The notes: a model not told the origin generated them from the letters alone. 64,000 nucleotides of DNA from Lewinellaceae bacterium (GCA_020636075.1 JACJYO010000004.1:558001-622000), one strand, 5' to 3'. Shown: positions 52,001 to 60,334, numbered from the stretch's first letter. Made by a program: numbers and translations.

Positions 52001-53717
52001 CGGCGCCACACATTTTCGCCTGATCGGTATGTTGCCGTACAACCGTACCCTGCGCCTGGATAACCATGCCGTGATGGTGCTTCCGAGCGGGATAGACCTG
52101 ATTCTCAACAGAGGCGGTGTGGAATATGTCGGCGGTTCCAGTATTCAACTGGGCACAAACAGCGATGTAACGTGTACGTACGTCCGGTTTTTCAGCAATA
52201 ATCAAGGTGGCGCGCCGTGTTTGCTGGGGCACACCAAACCCGGCGACATAACGATCAGTAACTGTCGGTTTGAAAACATTGAGCAAGCCATGCAAATCAC
52301 CGGGGGGCAAGGAAATAATCCTTTCCTGATGCAAAACAATATAACGATCGCAAATACCCATTTTTCCAATTACAGTTTGGGGCTCGATATCCACCACCGC
52401 CAGGGCGTAGGTTTTCGGAATTGCACGTTCGACGGTGGCGGCATGGGGGGCGGGGCGGCCTATGCGATTAACTCCGACCAGAACTTTTTCACGTTGATGC
52501 GAAACTGCGATATCTCGGGGCATCGGTCCAATAACCAGGTATCCAACTTTAATGCGAATGACCTGCTCGTCGATTTTACCCTGCGGCAGGGGGTTCAGGT
52601 AAACGGCGGTTTTTTGTTCTGGATGGAAGGCGGCTCGATCGTCAATTGCGATATCGGTATCAGTAACCGGGTTGTGGATGCCTTGGGGCAAAGTATCTCG
52701 CATGTGCCGTCCAATCTTATCCTGACGCAACAAGCCACGTTGGAGGATTGCTTGTCGGGCATTTCCATGGAAGGCAGCGCAACGCAGGGTTTGGTTATGG
52801 CCAGTTGCGCACGGTTCCGCTGGAATATTTACGGCATTAGCGGCAACGATATTACGCTCCTGATTGATCCTACGCTCATGAATCCCAATCCGAATTTTTC
52901 TCCAATGCCCAATACCTTCCTTCGGAATACCTGGGGCCCGGGCGGGGCACAAAACAAACACCTGAGCATTTGCTACTCGCTCAAGGATCCGGGGGGCAGT
53001 ATTCCTGCTACCAAAAACTTTTGGGGAAATTGGGATCCCTTTGCCGGTGCCGTTATTCCTGAATTGAATCCTACGCCTGCCTTTAATGTGCGTCGGAACC
53101 CCGGAACAGCCGTGGGCTGCTCGGATACCAACCCCTTGGTTCCGGTTGTTTGGTCGCCGGCTTTTCCAAACGAGCCGATGGGTTGTTATCCGGAAGAAGC
53201 TTGTGAAAGCGCGATTGCACCCTGTTGGAACGATTGCTCCGAGCCAACCCTGACACTGGTGACAGTGCGGAACCAGTTCCAGTCCGGTTTGAATTACCTT
53301 TTGGCAGAACAACCCGCCGAGGGTTACAATGCTGTGCAGCCGGTGTCCGAATTGTGGCAATCGGAGCTGCCTTCAGGATATACTGTCGAATGCCGCACAC
53401 TTATCCATGCGGCAAAATCGCTGGCAGATGGTGAGTCGCAGAGCCGCGCATCATTTATGGAACAGCAAACAGAGCGGGTTGAATCCGGTGTTAAAATCCA
53501 GCCCAACCCGACCGCAGGCCAAACCAATGTCCTGTTGCCCGAAGGGCTATGCACCGTGCGGGTTTGGGATATGATGGGGCGCCTTGTTTATGAAACGCAA
53601 GCCCTGCAGGCATGCGAGTTGGAAACAGCATCCTGGGCGCCGGGTATTTACCTGGTGGATGTTGTGCGGGAAGGCGTTGCAAAATCTGAACAAAAACGGT
53701 TGGTCGTGCATCGGTAG
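49056..53717 (+). CDS. Secreted alpha/beta-hydrolase plus beta-helix protein with type A T9SS domain
   Basis: A 1553-residue protein with a signal peptide (1-20) and a multi-part exported region. Residues about 280-560 look like an alpha/beta-hydrolase: LIVVEGFGGD gives the oxyanion-region strand and GASMGG the nucleophile elbow with Ser374, followed by TYDSPLKGANFP as in lipase/PGAP1-like enzymes. Residues about 720-1000 form short Gly-ending strands (PGSRITFESNGKFDL, PGATLRLSG) like a parallel beta-helix, and about 1040-1320 a right-handed beta-helix with repeated N/G turns. The C-terminal 80 residues are a type A T9SS sorting domain (IQPNPTAGQT to LVVHR). It is therefore likely a cell-surface or released esterase or lipase with a binding scaffold. 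Ser374 identification is good; catalytic Asp and His are not assigned. A terminator follows. Confidence 0.8.
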   Translation: MKRVFSLALLLAWLCGSLSAQNTASRSLDAMTSSMFERLDKNALRSGILLQQSAMFVNPFRYDGIVSDSNKMDASRFGKLFGQLRAASTTKSTLPDPAVYLDPLRWRTNRSDTVLLAMMAMQFDYIREDAFSRGLLRWDEDQKIRDVPDRAISPYRMDTTFVFSALNQQITGNQVVFQMPTSFVFNNLNWKVGRFQIDFGDGLGWRTMRPGECVTVHYQKYGEKSIRIKVQEKGRSWEGHSFVVLSQPKKGSDWLAEYSSVPDETVALGGVTLSMFFDCPDRKLRKPLIVVEGFGGDLTTYTKMQELLNNPTSNQVLLKDFLDDENYDLIWVDWGDANARIQDNAAALQAAIEYINKRKHADGSSEPNAMIGASMGGLVGKYCLLSMHNAQGIDAEVERFFTYDSPLKGANFPVGIQLMIRDLLNFSGSAASDPNIQAALQLLDGYAATQMLRQKAIIDPNGNLALTSASFDALQAEMDALSAIKPLTGITRHIALSNGAGNGTTQESVTYALALSFGITIDGVPWGGAPYWQYDVLIQGTAYTARQSTTLLYERTTKVIPIIGSIQLIESVSYTHPTALGLDVAPGGNSNIGLDQLEAALNNAFANVPDQIGYNVSLFIDHFCFEPTVSSLGLPITTDLFAPVPGGPASVSSVSQDNTVISTYSQQPEYNQEHVSMNPRIADVLEDELKAHPAAEALGSEIDAGKIYNFGKAFDPATQGGILSTPREITEDLVIKSGSQLWINRKDRIAFTSNPANPDNIVPQNFYVSVPGARCEGSQKVVVTIDDGGRLVVGDTQNAPENAGGLFFTSSSELYAAGSNPILLEDAAQLSFDPGSHMELKAGAELRAKTGASVSAKETTWVMEPGSRITFESNGKFDLENTSIDVPQGSEIALLDGSVLRMTGQTSVLRIRPGATLRLSGESMARIAYGATLILDPGAIIVVQSYESQIRVEGKLVYNGDFSFTGLGYFTLDGSHTLEFGPGATHFRLIGMLPYNRTLRLDNHAVMVLPSGIDLILNRGGVEYVGGSSIQLGTNSDVTCTYVRFFSNNQGGAPCLLGHTKPGDITISNCRFENIEQAMQITGGQGNNPFLMQNNITIANTHFSNYSLGLDIHHRQGVGFRNCTFDGGGMGGGAAYAINSDQNFFTLMRNCDISGHRSNNQVSNFNANDLLVDFTLRQGVQVNGGFLFWMEGGSIVNCDIGISNRVVDALGQSISHVPSNLILTQQATLEDCLSGISMEGSATQGLVMASCARFRWNIYGISGNDITLLIDPTLMNPNPNFSPMPNTFLRNTWGPGGAQNKHLSICYSLKDPGGSIPATKNFWGNWDPFAGAVIPELNPTPAFNVRRNPGTAVGCSDTNPLVPVVWSPAFPNEPMGCYPEEACESAIAPCWNDCSEPTLTLVTVRNQFQSGLNYLLAEQPAEGYNAVQPVSELWQSELPSGYTVECRTLIHAAKSLADGESQSRASFMEQQTERVESGVKIQPNPTAGQTNVLLPEGLCTVRVWDMMGRLVYETQALQACELETASWAPGIYLVDVVREGVAKSEQKRLVVHR

Positions 53718-53769
53718 GTTTGTAACGGAACGTTGAACAGCAAAATTCCGTTATGGCGGGAACAGAACA

Positions 53770-53806
53770 GTGCCGGGATGTGTATTTCACATTCCGGCGC
53801 TTTTTT
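53770..53806 (+). terminator. Intrinsic terminator of the 49056-53717 gene
   Basis: GTGCCGGGATGTG (53770-53782) pairs with CACATTCCGGCGC (53788-53800), with two wobble pairs, around a 5-base loop, followed by six T residues. It lies 53 bp past the stop and just upstream of the metG promoter. Confidence 0.8.
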
Positions 53807-53820
53807 GCTTTGTGCCGGAG

Positions 53821-53852
53821 TTTGACAGACCCGACCCTTCATTGTACTTTTG
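53821..53852 (+). promoter_or_regulatory. Promoter of metG
   Basis: TTTG at 53821-53824 and TACTTTTG at 53845-53852 are exactly 20 bp apart, a full match to the Bacteroidota consensus. Transcription should begin near 53858, giving a leader of about 67 bases. Confidence 0.65.
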
Positions 53853-53924
53853 CGCGCGGCAAAGCGCAAGTGCGTTTTGCCTGAAAAGATCAAACAGCGA
53901 AAACTGGTTCGCGCCACCGAAAAA

Positions 53925-56081
53925 ATGAAAAAACGTTACCTGGTTACCTCAGCCCTCCCGTATGCCAACGGCCCCCTGCACATCGGGCACCTCACCGGCG
54001 CTTACCTGCCTGCCGATATTTACGTCCGCTACCTCCGGCTGATGGGTAAAGACGTGGTTTATGTTTGTGGTTCCGACGAACACGGCGCCGCTATCACCAT
54101 TCGCGCCCGGAAAGAAGGCGTGTCGCCGCGCGAAATTGTGGACAAATACCACGCGCTCATCCGCGACAGCTTTGAAAAAATAGGCATTGCCTTTGATATT
54201 TACCACCGGACCAGTGCTCCGCTCCACCACCAGACTTCGCAGGATTTTTTCCGGAAATTGCTGGAAAACGGCCAGTTCGAAGAAAAAGAAAGCGAGCAAT
54301 ACTTCGATGAGGAGGCCCAACAATTTCTGGCCGACCGCTACATCATCGGAACCTGCCCTGTTTGCGCCAATCCCGATGCCTACGGCGATCAATGTGAAAA
54401 ATGCGGCTCCACGCTAAGCCCGACCCAACTCATCAATCCGCGCTCCACCCTGAGCGGCAGTGCGCCGGTACTGAAACCCACCACGCACTGGTATCTCAAA
54501 CTCGACGAGCACGAAGCCTGGCTGCGCGAGTGGATCAACACCGGAAAGGCCGATGGCATTCAGTTGCACGACCCGGCTGCCTGGAAAAACCATGTGATCG
54601 GTCAGTGCAATTCCTGGCTCGACCAGGGGCTGCAACCCCGCGCCATGACCCGCGACCTGGACTGGGGCGTGGATGTGCCCCCCGAACTCCCGGGTGCCAA
54701 AGGCAAAAAACTGTACGTTTGGCTCGATGCACCCATCGGCTACATTTCTGCGACCAAACAGTGGGCGACAGATCACCATGTTGACTGGGAGCCCTACTGG
54801 AAATCGGAGGACACGGCATTGGTCCATTTTATCGGCAAAGACAATATCGTGTTTCACTGCCTGATCTTTCCGGCAATTCTGAAGGCGCATGGAGATTTTA
54901 TTCTGCCGGTAAACGTGCCCGCCAACCAGTTTATGAACCTGGAAGGCGACAAGATTTCCACCTCACGGAACTGGGCAGTCTGGGTGCATGAGTACCTCGA
55001 AGAGTTGCCGGGCCGCGAAGACGAACTCCGGTACAACATGGTTAAAAACATGCCGGAGCAACGGGACAGTGAGTTTACCTGGAAAGGATTTCAGGAATCA
55101 ACCAATACCGAGCTGGTGGGCAATCTGGCAGGTTTCCTGCACCGCGTGCAGGTGCTTGTGCACAAAAATTACACCGGGGTTGTGCCGGCATTCGATATCA
55201 ACCGCGAATTTAAAAGCGGCTGGAATGCCGATACCTGGGCGACATTTGATTCGGAAGTACACCAAATCCACCTGAAACTGGAAGAAATGGGCCGGGAGAT
55301 CGAACGCTTCAACTTCCGGGAGGCCTTGCGCATTTTGATGGAAATATCGAGTGCCGGCAACGCATTGCTCCAGTTTAACGAACCCTGGAAACTGGTGCAC
55401 GAAGATCCGGAACTGGTGAAAGTGGTGCTCAATCTGGGACTCCAGTATGCCGCCGTACTCTCGGTAGCGATGCAGCCTTTTCTGCCTTTTGCTTCAGCCC
55501 GGCTGCGCTCCATGCTCAACCTCGGCCCTCTGGCCGAAGACCGGGCACTGCTCGATATTCACAACGAGCTGGCTGAAGGCAACCCCATCATCCGGCCCAA
55601 CCACGCGCTCAATACCGCTGAACACCTCTTCACCCGGATACCGGACGAACTGATAGAAACGCAAATCCAGAAATTACAGGCATCAGCTGCCGCCACTCCG
55701 GCAACCGCCAAAACCCAGGCTGCCGCGCCTGAAAAAACTGTGGAGCCCTTGAAAGCTATGATCCAATACGACGACTTTGCCAAACTCGATATCCGCACCG
55801 GCACCATCCTGGAGGCCACCAAAGTGGAAAAAGCAGACAAGTTGCTACGCCTCACTGTTGATTTGGGCTTTGAAAAACGGACGATTGTTTCGGGCATCGC
55901 CCTGCATTTTGATCCCGAAGCAATTATCGGAAAACAAGTGCTCGTGCTGGCCAACCTGGCGCCCCGCAAAATGCGCGGCATTGAATCCGAAGGGATGATC
56001 CTGATGGCCGAAGATGCGGACGGGAAGTTGGGTTTTGTCAGCCCGGATGCAGGCTGGCCGGCGGGCTCCAAAGTGAGTTAA
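53925..56081 (+). CDS. metG: Methionyl-tRNA synthetase
   Basis: A 718-residue class I aminoacyl-tRNA synthetase that charges tRNA-Met. Visible: HIGH motif (PLHIGHLTG near residue 20), the zinc knuckle CPVC..C..C (about 143-161, two CxxC pairs), the KMSKS loop as DKISTSRN, and a C-terminal EMAP-II-like tRNA-binding domain (about 610-718, DIRTGTILEATKVEKADKL) joined by an Ala/Thr-rich linker. This is the dimeric MetG form. The ATG at 53925 gives the standard N-terminus KKRYLVTSALPYANGP; the upstream frame extension is leader sequence. It has its own promoter and is followed 78 bp later by an SDR gene. Confidence 0.97.
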   Translation: MKKRYLVTSALPYANGPLHIGHLTGAYLPADIYVRYLRLMGKDVVYVCGSDEHGAAITIRARKEGVSPREIVDKYHALIRDSFEKIGIAFDIYHRTSAPLHHQTSQDFFRKLLENGQFEEKESEQYFDEEAQQFLADRYIIGTCPVCANPDAYGDQCEKCGSTLSPTQLINPRSTLSGSAPVLKPTTHWYLKLDEHEAWLREWINTGKADGIQLHDPAAWKNHVIGQCNSWLDQGLQPRAMTRDLDWGVDVPPELPGAKGKKLYVWLDAPIGYISATKQWATDHHVDWEPYWKSEDTALVHFIGKDNIVFHCLIFPAILKAHGDFILPVNVPANQFMNLEGDKISTSRNWAVWVHEYLEELPGREDELRYNMVKNMPEQRDSEFTWKGFQESTNTELVGNLAGFLHRVQVLVHKNYTGVVPAFDINREFKSGWNADTWATFDSEVHQIHLKLEEMGREIERFNFREALRILMEISSAGNALLQFNEPWKLVHEDPELVKVVLNLGLQYAAVLSVAMQPFLPFASARLRSMLNLGPLAEDRALLDIHNELAEGNPIIRPNHALNTAEHLFTRIPDELIETQIQKLQASAAATPATAKTQAAAPEKTVEPLKAMIQYDDFAKLDIRTGTILEATKVEKADKLLRLTVDLGFEKRTIVSGIALHFDPEAIIGKQVLVLANLAPRKMRGIESEGMILMAEDADGKLGFVSPDAGWPAGSKVS

Positions 56082-56159
56082 TGTGTTGATTTGTTTATTT
56101 GTCAAAAAAATGGCTGTTTTGGCGTAGCCGTCTTTTCACCAAATAAAAAATCAGCAATT

Positions 56160-56855
56160 ATGAAAAAATCCGTGCTCATCACTGGCGCCAATAAAGGCAT
56201 TGGCTTTGAAATTGCCCGCCAACTTGGTGCGCTCGGCTGGCAGATTTGGCTGGGCGCCCGAAATCCTGAAAAGGGCCGAAACGCGGAAGCAGCATTACAA
56301 ACGATGGGTTTTCACGCAAACTTTGTGGAAATGGACGTCAGTGCACCCAAAAGCATCGAGGCGGCTTTCGCGGTGGTGAAACAGCATAGCGGCAAACTGG
56401 ACGCCCTGATCAATAATGCCGGCATTTTGCTTCGGGAAGATCGCAGTTTGCTCCGTGCCTCGCCCGATCTGGTGCAATTGGTGCTGCAAACCAATGCGAT
56501 CGGCGCGTTGCAGGTGGTACAGGTTTTTTCTCCCCTACTGGAAAAAGGCAGCCGGGTGTTGTTCATGAGCTCAGGTGGCGGAAGTATGTCTGGCCCTGTC
56601 GGCGGCTGGGCGCCGGTGTATTGTATTTCCAAAACATTGGTAAACGGCATAGTGCGGCAACTCGCACATGAACTGGGAAGCCGGGGCATTCCGGTGCATG
56701 CAGTTGGTCCGGGCTGGGTGAAAACCGATATGGGTGGGCATGGCGCCTCGCGTAGTGTGGAACAGGGCGCGGATACGGCGGTGTGGTTGGCCACGGATGC
56801 GCCGGACGACCAAACCGGCCTTTTCTGGCGCGACCGGCGGGTGATTCCCTGGTGA
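56160..56855 (+). CDS. SDR family NAD(P)-dependent oxidoreductase
   Basis: A 231-residue classical short-chain dehydrogenase. Seen: cofactor motif TGANKGIG (8-15), NNAG near 90, active-site Ser in FMSSGGGS, and YCISK as the YxxxK pair, then GPGWVKTDMGG. The layout resembles carbonyl reductase-like SDRs; the substrate is not assigned. Arg after the first strand (WLGARNPEK) suggests NADP preference. The ATG at 56160 gives the normal N-terminus. Its stop (56853-56855) is only one base from the stop of the convergent GNAT gene. Confidence 0.92.
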   Translation: MKKSVLITGANKGIGFEIARQLGALGWQIWLGARNPEKGRNAEAALQTMGFHANFVEMDVSAPKSIEAAFAVVKQHSGKLDALINNAGILLREDRSLLRASPDLVQLVLQTNAIGALQVVQVFSPLLEKGSRVLFMSSGGGSMSGPVGGWAPVYCISKTLVNGIVRQLAHELGSRGIPVHAVGPGWVKTDMGGHGASRSVEQGADTAVWLATDAPDDQTGLFWRDRRVIPW

Positions 56856-56856
56856 A

Positions 56857-57405
56857 TTATGCCAGACGGCGCCCCATAACCCAGAGTCCCCGCTCTTCCT
56901 CCTTCAACAACTCAAAATCAATTGGCGCTTCCCCGATTGTTTCAAATCCCATTTTTTCATAAACATGTCGCGGCCCGGTTTTCATCACTTGCAGCCAAAC
57001 AGCAGTCCGGCCCAATGCTCGGGCGCGCTCCAGCACATATCCGATCAACTCCTGCCCAATGCCCTTACCGAAAAAAGCAGGCATGAGGTATATTTTTTCC
57101 AAATACAGCGCATTGGTACACCAGCCCCCGGGCGCCGGTTTTTTCAGCACCAATTTGAGCAGGCCAATCAGATCTTCTGCCTTCGAGCCAGAATAGGCGA
57201 GCATGTAATCGATGTTGGGGTCGGCAAGTTCGCGCTGTAACACCTCCGTACCAAAACAATGCTCCATATACCAGTCGAGCCCGCCGGGTTTCCAAAGGTG
57301 GGGATAGTATGGCTCGTAGGTAGCCCGTCCGGCAAATTGGAGTTGCGGGATGTCGGAGGGGCTGAGCTTTTGGATGTGCAATGGACAGTGTTTATTCCCC
57401 AACAT
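56857..57405 (-). CDS. GNAT family N-acetyltransferase
   Basis: A 182-residue acetyltransferase. The acetyl-CoA motif is AFFGKGIGQELI (about 112-123), preceded by YLEKIYLMP; the end of the fold is VYEKMGFETIG. N-terminal ITKLSPSDIPQLQ-like and ATYEPYYPHL segments fit the family. Its stop overlaps none of, but is one base from, the SDR stop, so the two genes are convergent without a terminator between them. Substrate unknown. Confidence 0.9.
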   Translation of the reverse strand: MLGNKHCPLHIQKLSPSDIPQLQFAGRATYEPYYPHLWKPGGLDWYMEHCFGTEVLQRELADPNIDYMLAYSGSKAEDLIGLLKLVLKKPAPGGWCTNALYLEKIYLMPAFFGKGIGQELIGYVLERARALGRTAVWLQVMKTGPRHVYEKMGFETIGEAPIDFELLKEEERGLWVMGRRLA

Positions 57406-57780
57406 GTGCGATAGTTTAAAAATGCTGGATACTAAAAATAGTAAATTCGTGTCAACAATGAACGGAAAAGAGACAACAAAGCTATGCCGACGGAATTAGC
57501 GTGTTGATGCAAAATTCAAACCCAGAGCCATCCGATTGGTAGAACCAGCCTCTGTGCCTTCCCTGTTGGAAATTTGAAGAGCGCCTTGCAAGCGCTGACT
57601 TTTGACCCAGTCCCAAAAATTTCCCCAACCCCAGACAACCCCCCATTCGAATTCCGCGTCAACCAAATTCAATAGCCGGAATACCGCCGGGAGCGCGTAT
57701 TTTTGCAGGCGTTTTGCCGCCAGCCGGCTTAAATCGTAGAACAAACAGAACATTTTGCCACTAAATTTTTGCTTGCAATC
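57406..57780. other. 375-bp intergenic region with a possible gene remnant
   Basis: The space between the divergent GNAT and porV genes. TATTTTTG at 57698-57705 matches the -7 consensus for porV without a -33 partner. On the minus strand 57496-57690 encodes a segment that looks like the end of a beta-barrel protein (listed separately). No complete gene is seen. Confidence 0.4.
57496..57690 (-). pseudogene. Possible 3' remnant of an outer-membrane beta-barrel gene
   Basis: The minus-strand frame ending at 57496 translates to Trp/Gly-rich alternating residues (EFEWGVVWGWGNFWDWV) and ends NRMALGLNFASTR, with alternating hydrophobic residues and a near-terminal Phe as in outer-membrane barrels. 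The frame continues into the antisense of porV, so only the 3' portion could be a remnant. This is a pattern judgement without a homologue. Confidence 0.25.
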
Positions 57781-59013
57781 ATGAAGAAGTCCCTTATACA
57801 GTCGCTGTTTATCGTGTTGCTGGTTCTTGTTGGAACAGCACTGGAGGCGCAAGTTATACCGAAATGTATTGATGGCCAGGGCTATAGTTATAACCCGATC
57901 ACCGGGCAGCAAATTCCGACCGGTGAACGCTGCGCAAATGCCGTAACAACCGCTGTGCCGTTTTTGCGCATCGTGCCGGATGCCCGCGGCGGCGCCATGG
58001 GCGATGTAGGTATCGCTACTTCCACCGACCCCAACGGCATGCACTACAACCAGTCGAAACTGGCTTTTGCCGATAAAAAAGTATCCATCTCCGCTACTTA
58101 CACCCCCTGGATGCGCAATTTGGGCCTGCAGGACGTGTACCTCGCTTACCTCGCCGGCTACGTGCAACTGGATAAATTCCAGACCGTTGGACTTGGCTTG
58201 CGCTACTTCTCCCTCGGCGATATCGAGTTTACCGACGAAAACGGCGGTTCGCTTGGCCAGGGCCGGCCCAACGAATTTGAAGTGACCGGCGCCTACGCCC
58301 GGAAACTGTCGGACAACTTCTCCGCAGCCATCGGCGCAAAATTCATCTACTCCAACCTCGCTACCGGTCAGGTGGTCGAAGGCAACGAGATCAAACCCGG
58401 TGTAGCCGGTGCTGCCGACCTCTCGCTGACCTATAAAAAAGAGATGAAAAACGTGACCAAAAATGGTAGCGAACTGGTTGTTGGCGCCGCCATCACCAAC
58501 CTGGGCTCCAAGATCACGTACACCAACTCCGTCAACCGCGACTACATCCCCACCAACCTGGGCCTGGGTCTTGCCTGGACGTTCAACCTCGACCAGTACA
58601 ACACCCTGACGTTCACCTCCGACTTCAACAAGCTGCTGGTGCCCACCCCGCGCCCGGAGATTGATGAAGATGGCAACCAGATTCCGGACTACAAGGAATA
58701 TTCGTCCATTCGCGGCGTATTCAAATCCTTTGGCGACGCGCCGGGTGGTTTCAGCGAAGAACTCAAGGAGATCACTACCGGCATCGGCGCCGAATACTGG
58801 TACGACGACCAGTTTGCCGTGCGCGCAGGGTACTTTTTCGAGCACTACTCCAAAGGCAACCGCAAATATTTCAGCCTGGGTCTGGGTGTGAAATACAACA
58901 TCTTCGGCCTCAACTTCTCTTACCTCGTGCCGACCAGCAACCAGCGCAACCCGCTGGATAATACGCTGCGTTTCTCGCTGCTGTTTGACTTTGCGGCGTT
59001 TGAGGGTGAGTAA
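57781..59013 (+). CDS. porV: T9SS outer-membrane protein PorV
   Basis: PorV (LptO), 410 residues, is the outer-membrane barrel of type IX secretion that receives cargo from the translocon SprA and delivers it to the sortase PorU. The FadL-like barrel is typical: a signal peptide ending LEA (about 1-22), the Cys-bearing N-terminal linker CIDGQGYSYNPITGQQ, then LRIVPDARGGAMGDVGIATS at the barrel start, QSKLAF, YTPWMRN, and a C-terminal strand LRFSLLFDFAAF. The ATG at 57781 is used; a TTG lies 12 bases upstream. It provides the export partner for the sorting-domain proteins at 13211, 16082, 49056 and 61581. A terminator follows. Confidence 0.93.
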   Translation: MKKSLIQSLFIVLLVLVGTALEAQVIPKCIDGQGYSYNPITGQQIPTGERCANAVTTAVPFLRIVPDARGGAMGDVGIATSTDPNGMHYNQSKLAFADKKVSISATYTPWMRNLGLQDVYLAYLAGYVQLDKFQTVGLGLRYFSLGDIEFTDENGGSLGQGRPNEFEVTGAYARKLSDNFSAAIGAKFIYSNLATGQVVEGNEIKPGVAGAADLSLTYKKEMKNVTKNGSELVVGAAITNLGSKITYTNSVNRDYIPTNLGLGLAWTFNLDQYNTLTFTSDFNKLLVPTPRPEIDEDGNQIPDYKEYSSIRGVFKSFGDAPGGFSEELKEITTGIGAEYWYDDQFAVRAGYFFEHYSKGNRKYFSLGLGVKYNIFGLNFSYLVPTSNQRNPLDNTLRFSLLFDFAAFEGE

Positions 59014-59018
59014 ATTTT

Positions 59019-59458
59019 TATTGCACCACGGAGGCACAGAGGACACGGAGTTTTGCCTTCACCAGTAAGTTTTGTTTTTAAAAAAAGCCGGATTGGGTTA
59101 GGTCCCAATCCGGCTTTTTTATTGTGGTCTATGCTGCGCTCTGTGTGTCAACCCCACCCCCATCCCCTCCCCTAGGGAGGGGGGCTTGCCCTCAAATAAA
59201 TTCATGATCTCGTTTACGCAATCAAAAAGTGACGCGAAACCAGGCCCCTTCCTCCCAAGGGGGCTTGCCCGCAAACAAAAAAAACCGATTCTGTTTATGG
59301 AATCAAATAATAATGTGGGATCAGGCTCCCCTCCCTAGGGGGGAGGGAATGGGGGTGGGGTTGACGCACAAAAAGCGCAACATTTCATTCCGTCAACTTG
59401 TGTAAAATCCCCGTCCAAGTGTGGTTTCTCCGTGTCTTCCATGCCTCCGTGGTGCATA
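59019..59458. repeat. 440-bp nested inverted-repeat element
   Basis: The outermost pair is TGCACCACGGAGGCA-type sequence (59019-59050) and its near complement TGCCTCCGTGGTGCA (59428-59458). Within lies another pair: TCAACCCCACCCCCATCCCC (from about 59149) and GGGGGTGGGGTTGA (to about 59364), continuing into CCTAGGG on both sides. Two shorter CCTCCC/GGGAGG words lie in the centre. This reads as two or three elements inserted inside one another. Confidence 0.75.
59080..59120 (+). terminator. Intrinsic terminator of porV
   Basis: AAAAAAAGCCGGATTGGG (59080-59097) and CCCAATCCGGCTTTTTT (59104-59120) pair perfectly around a 6-base loop, about 67 bp past the porV stop. The A and T runs make it usable in both directions. 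Confidence 0.9.
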
Positions 59459-59465
59459 AAAAAAA

Positions 59466-60290
59466 CTACGCTCGCAGCACCGCCACTTCCACATCCCCGT
59501 GCAGCATATCATACAGTAAATCATGGTATTCCGGGAAGGCAGGCAGGTTGTTATGCCCGGCGCCTTCAATGCCAAACAAGTGAATATTCTCAGGAGCCAG
59601 GGCCTGCAGCATTTCACTTTGACGGTACGGGATCAGGCGATCTTTTTTCCCGGCGAGGATGTACACCGGGCATTGTACTTTCTTGATAAACTGGTCGGTA
59701 CGGATGTGGTAGCGCAGCAGCCAGCGCACCGGCAGGATAAACGCATAGCGTTTGATCTGGTACAAAAAGGAGTAGTACGGGCAGTCGAGGATCAGCAGGT
59801 TTGGGTTGTTCCAGGAGGCGATACGCGCGGCCAGGCCACTGCCCAGCGAGCGGCCGTACAGCACCATCCGCTCTTCACCATATTCGGCGGCCAGCCATTT
59901 GTACACCTGCTGCAGGTCGGAGTACAGGATGTTTTCGGTGCGGCGGCCCCGGCTTTTGCCAAATCCACGAAAGTCGAGGATAAAAAAATCATAGCCCTTC
60001 CCGACGAAGTCTTTGGCAAATTTCCCCCAGCCTTTGATGCTGCGCGAATTCCCCTTGATGTAAAACACAACGCCCTTGCTGTTGGGTACCCGGAAATGCA
60101 GGGCATTCACCGTACCTCCGTCTTCCATGTCAAAATTGACTTCCGTAAATGGAAACGGATACTGATACCTGAACCAATGCGGGAGCCGCTCCGGCCGGAA
60201 AAAGAAGAGATCCTGGCCAAAAAAGAAAAGTACGCTAAGGGTAACGTAGGCAATGCCTGCCCAGAACAATATGGAAAACCAGAGCACCAT
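59466..60290 (-). CDS. Alpha/beta hydrolase with N-terminal membrane anchor
   Basis: A 274-residue alpha/beta hydrolase related to the BAAT/FrsA-like and YqiA-type groups. An N-terminal hydrophobic helix (about 3-26, ending FFGQDLFFF) anchors it. Catalytic residues visible: Ser in GRSLGSG, Asp in GKKDRLIPY and His in GAGHNNLP. The strand-turn FILDFRGFGKSRG is typical. It should hydrolyse an ester or thioester; substrate unknown. It is probably co-transcribed with the upstream thioredoxin/MsrA-like gene only if transcription passes the 16-bp hairpin at 60335-60369. Confidence 0.88.
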   Translation of the reverse strand: MVLWFSILFWAGIAYVTLSVLFFFGQDLFFFRPERLPHWFRYQYPFPFTEVNFDMEDGGTVNALHFRVPNSKGVVFYIKGNSRSIKGWGKFAKDFVGKGYDFFILDFRGFGKSRGRRTENILYSDLQQVYKWLAAEYGEERMVLYGRSLGSGLAARIASWNNPNLLILDCPYYSFLYQIKRYAFILPVRWLLRYHIRTDQFIKKVQCPVYILAGKKDRLIPYRQSEMLQALAPENIHLFGIEGAGHNNLPAFPEYHDLLYDMLHGDVEVAVLRA

Positions 60291-60334
60291 GGCAGGGCTA
60301 AAGTAGGTGGAAATTTGGAAATAGGCGGGAGACT

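Larger units (their letters stand above)
59014..59465. other. 452-bp region between convergent genes, almost entirely inverted repeats
   Basis: The region consists of the nested repeat 59019-59458, with the porV terminator (59080-59120) inside its left arm. It has no coding frame that I would call. Confidence 0.5.

Noticed and set aside
51702..53360. 552-codon minus-strand frame inside the T9SS hydrolase gene
   Set aside because: Antisense to a continuous protein with signal peptide and sorting domain; composition (many Arg, His, Pro) is typical of a shadow frame.
57496..59046. 516-codon minus-strand frame over porV
   Set aside because: Most of it is antisense to porV. Only its last part outside porV is kept, as a low-confidence remnant.
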